A stretch of DNA of 20,597 nt from Actinidia chinensis (lineage: Eukaryota > Streptophyta > Magnoliopsida > Ericales > Actinidiaceae): positions 20,217,548 to 20,238,144 of the forward strand of contig CM018895.1 in the NCBI GenBank assembly GCA_009663005.1, given 5' to 3'. A program made the translations under genes and the position numbers. Under the pieces are notes generated by a model that had not been told where the DNA came from, ran no database searches, and saw nothing but the letters and a program-made list of their open reading frames with translations. Positions 19,338 to 20,597 of the stretch are shown in pieces (position 1 is the first letter of the stretch; every line of letters starts with the position of its first letter).

Positions 19338-20580
19338 ATGATTTTTCAGACCATGATGCATCCGAGAACCAAGCACGCATCGAACGATCCAAGAGGTGAG
19401 GATACCAATCCTAAACCTGAAATGGAGTTCAACCCACAACTATTCAAGAACAGGAAAATCCAAAAGACATGGCTATCCGAGTTCAAAGAAAGGCCAATCA
19501 TCACGGGAAGGAAATTTAAGAAAAATTTCCCACTCAAGTACTACAAGAAAATGTTGGTGCCATTGGAACCTCTTGATTGGAATGGATGGCATCCTCTTCC
19601 AACGGACATGTACTCAAACTTGGTAAGGGTTTTCTACTGCAACTGAGAAGTAGGAAACCTAGATAATATTGTGTACACAATTGACTCAAATGTTAGAGGG
19701 AAATATATAGTCCTCAATCCCACGATCTTATCTGAGATCACAGGGATTGTTAATGCTAGGGACTACATCTTTTTCAACAAGTCAAGCCAACTTGATCAAT
19801 ATGTGAGTTAAAAACATATGAATAAAATGATCTCCATAAATGGAATATTAGAAGCCACACAAACCAAGGATATGATAAAGGAATTCAGACTATTCCATAC
19901 ATCACTTACAATATAATTTCTAAGAAGAGATATTATAATCAAGTGACAACTACGATAGAAGAGCCTCATAATCTAAACTATATAATTCTAAATGAGATTG
20001 CTAATGTGAGAAACCATAGTAGTCGAGCCCTACATTTTGGTGCTCTCTTGACTAAAATTTTCAAACACTTTAGAGTCAAGTTTAACAACCAAATCAATCA
20101 ATATATAGGTGGACGTTTTCCTAAACAAATGATAAAAAGAGAGACAAGTGTGTTCTCCTCCGATAAGGAAGAAGAAGAAAGAAGTCACAGTGATATGGAG
20201 GTTGCAGGAAACTTTGAGGATCTTCCCCCACAAACCGAGGAAACTTATGAGGAACTAAGCACTCAAGTGTTCCAACTCCAAATACAAGAAAAGGAAACGA
20301 TGCAGTGGGAGAATCTTATGCAAGAAAGGCTTTCATCGCAATACGTGCATTCGACATGATTCTTGGAGTACTTTGGAAAGCTCAATGCCATAATGAAACG
20401 CGTGGAGCAGCGCCAAGAGAAGTAAGTAGAATATTTTGAGCAAATAGAGTAACGCCAAGAGAAGAAGGAAAGATACATTGAGAGGCTCGGTGACTTGTAC
20501 GAGAACTTGTATGAGCAGCAAATCAACTTCAATAAGCAATACAACGATAGGATGACCAACATGGAAACTCAGCTTTAGTA
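19338..20580 (+). pseudogene. Relic of a 'putative plant transposon protein' gene (retroelement gag-like)
   Basis: Translation in one frame gives PRTKHAS...FKERPIITGRKFKKNFPLKYYKK, LVPLEPLDWNGWHPLP, then a TGA at 19644-19646, then EVGNLDNIVYTIDSNVRGKYI, LNPTILSEITGIVNARDY, a TAA near 19810, and RLFHTSL. A frameshift before 19943 brings in YNQVTTIEEPHNLN...LLTKIFKHFRVKF. This order (RPI, Y, W, F-x-N, RG, L-P, then a helix with LLT-IF-HF) is the pattern of a domain common in plant retroelements and annotated as putative plant transposon protein. The tail (20160-20580) is acidic, then Glu/Gln/Lys rich (EQRQEK, twice) and probably coiled coil, with further TGA, TAA and TAG stops. The right end is close to the window edge. 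It lies on the same strand as the copia relic and may be part of the same or a neighbouring element. Confidence 0.75.
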
Positions 20581-20597
20581 TCTCTAGTTCACAACTC

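Overview
This window looks like a repeat-rich intergenic stretch of a flowering-plant nuclear genome, most likely a dicot. Supporting signs are very AT-rich non-coding DNA, GT-AG introns, TATAAATA core promoters, a degraded LRR receptor kinase, Ty1/copia pol relics, a tRNA-derived SINE, small inverted-repeat transposons, a satellite-like array and a 100-base run of N (assembly gap). The species cannot be named from the sequence. I see no intact long gene: every long coding region is broken.

Left half (1-9990). A GC-richer, LTR-like tract (1-840) is followed by two related copies of a roughly 2.2-kb block, copy A (845-2997) and copy B (6566-8892), in the same orientation. Each block carries a TATA promoter and the first exon of a small secreted-protein gene. 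A matching intron and second exon can be drawn in both copies. Copy A stays open for 95 codons; copy B stops after 50. Copy A was entered by a SINE with two tRNA-like halves, and copy B preserves the empty site. Copy A runs into the assembly gap, after which comes an eight-unit array of a ~101-bp repeat with a ~305-bp three-unit higher-order period. Copy B is followed by a 790-bp non-autonomous DNA transposon (8893-9682) with 12-14-bp terminal inverted repeats and a perfect 8-bp target duplication. A partial third copy of the small element found in the duplicated intron follows it.

Middle (10015-13398). A frameshifted, stop-ridden LRR receptor-like kinase pseudogene lies on the plus strand. 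It runs from the N-terminal cap through the LRRs, membrane segment and kinase, and still shows an intron position in the activation-loop region, so it is a decayed genomic copy rather than a retrocopy.

Right third (13400-20597). A degraded copia-type retrotransposon on the plus strand retains the integrase end, reverse transcriptase and RNase H. It is split inside the reverse transcriptase by a ~2.2-kb insertion (about 15042-17230) that resembles a solo LTR or other non-coding retroelement piece. Downstream is a second decayed coding region matching the 'putative plant transposon protein' type found in plant retroelements, ending in a coiled-coil-like Glu/Gln-rich tail.

The order of events can be partly read: block duplication, then SINE insertion in A and DNA-transposon insertion beside B; separately, copia insertion, decay, and nested insertion. 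The item most worth testing is the duplicated small secreted-protein gene, whose promoter and first exon look better preserved than their surroundings.
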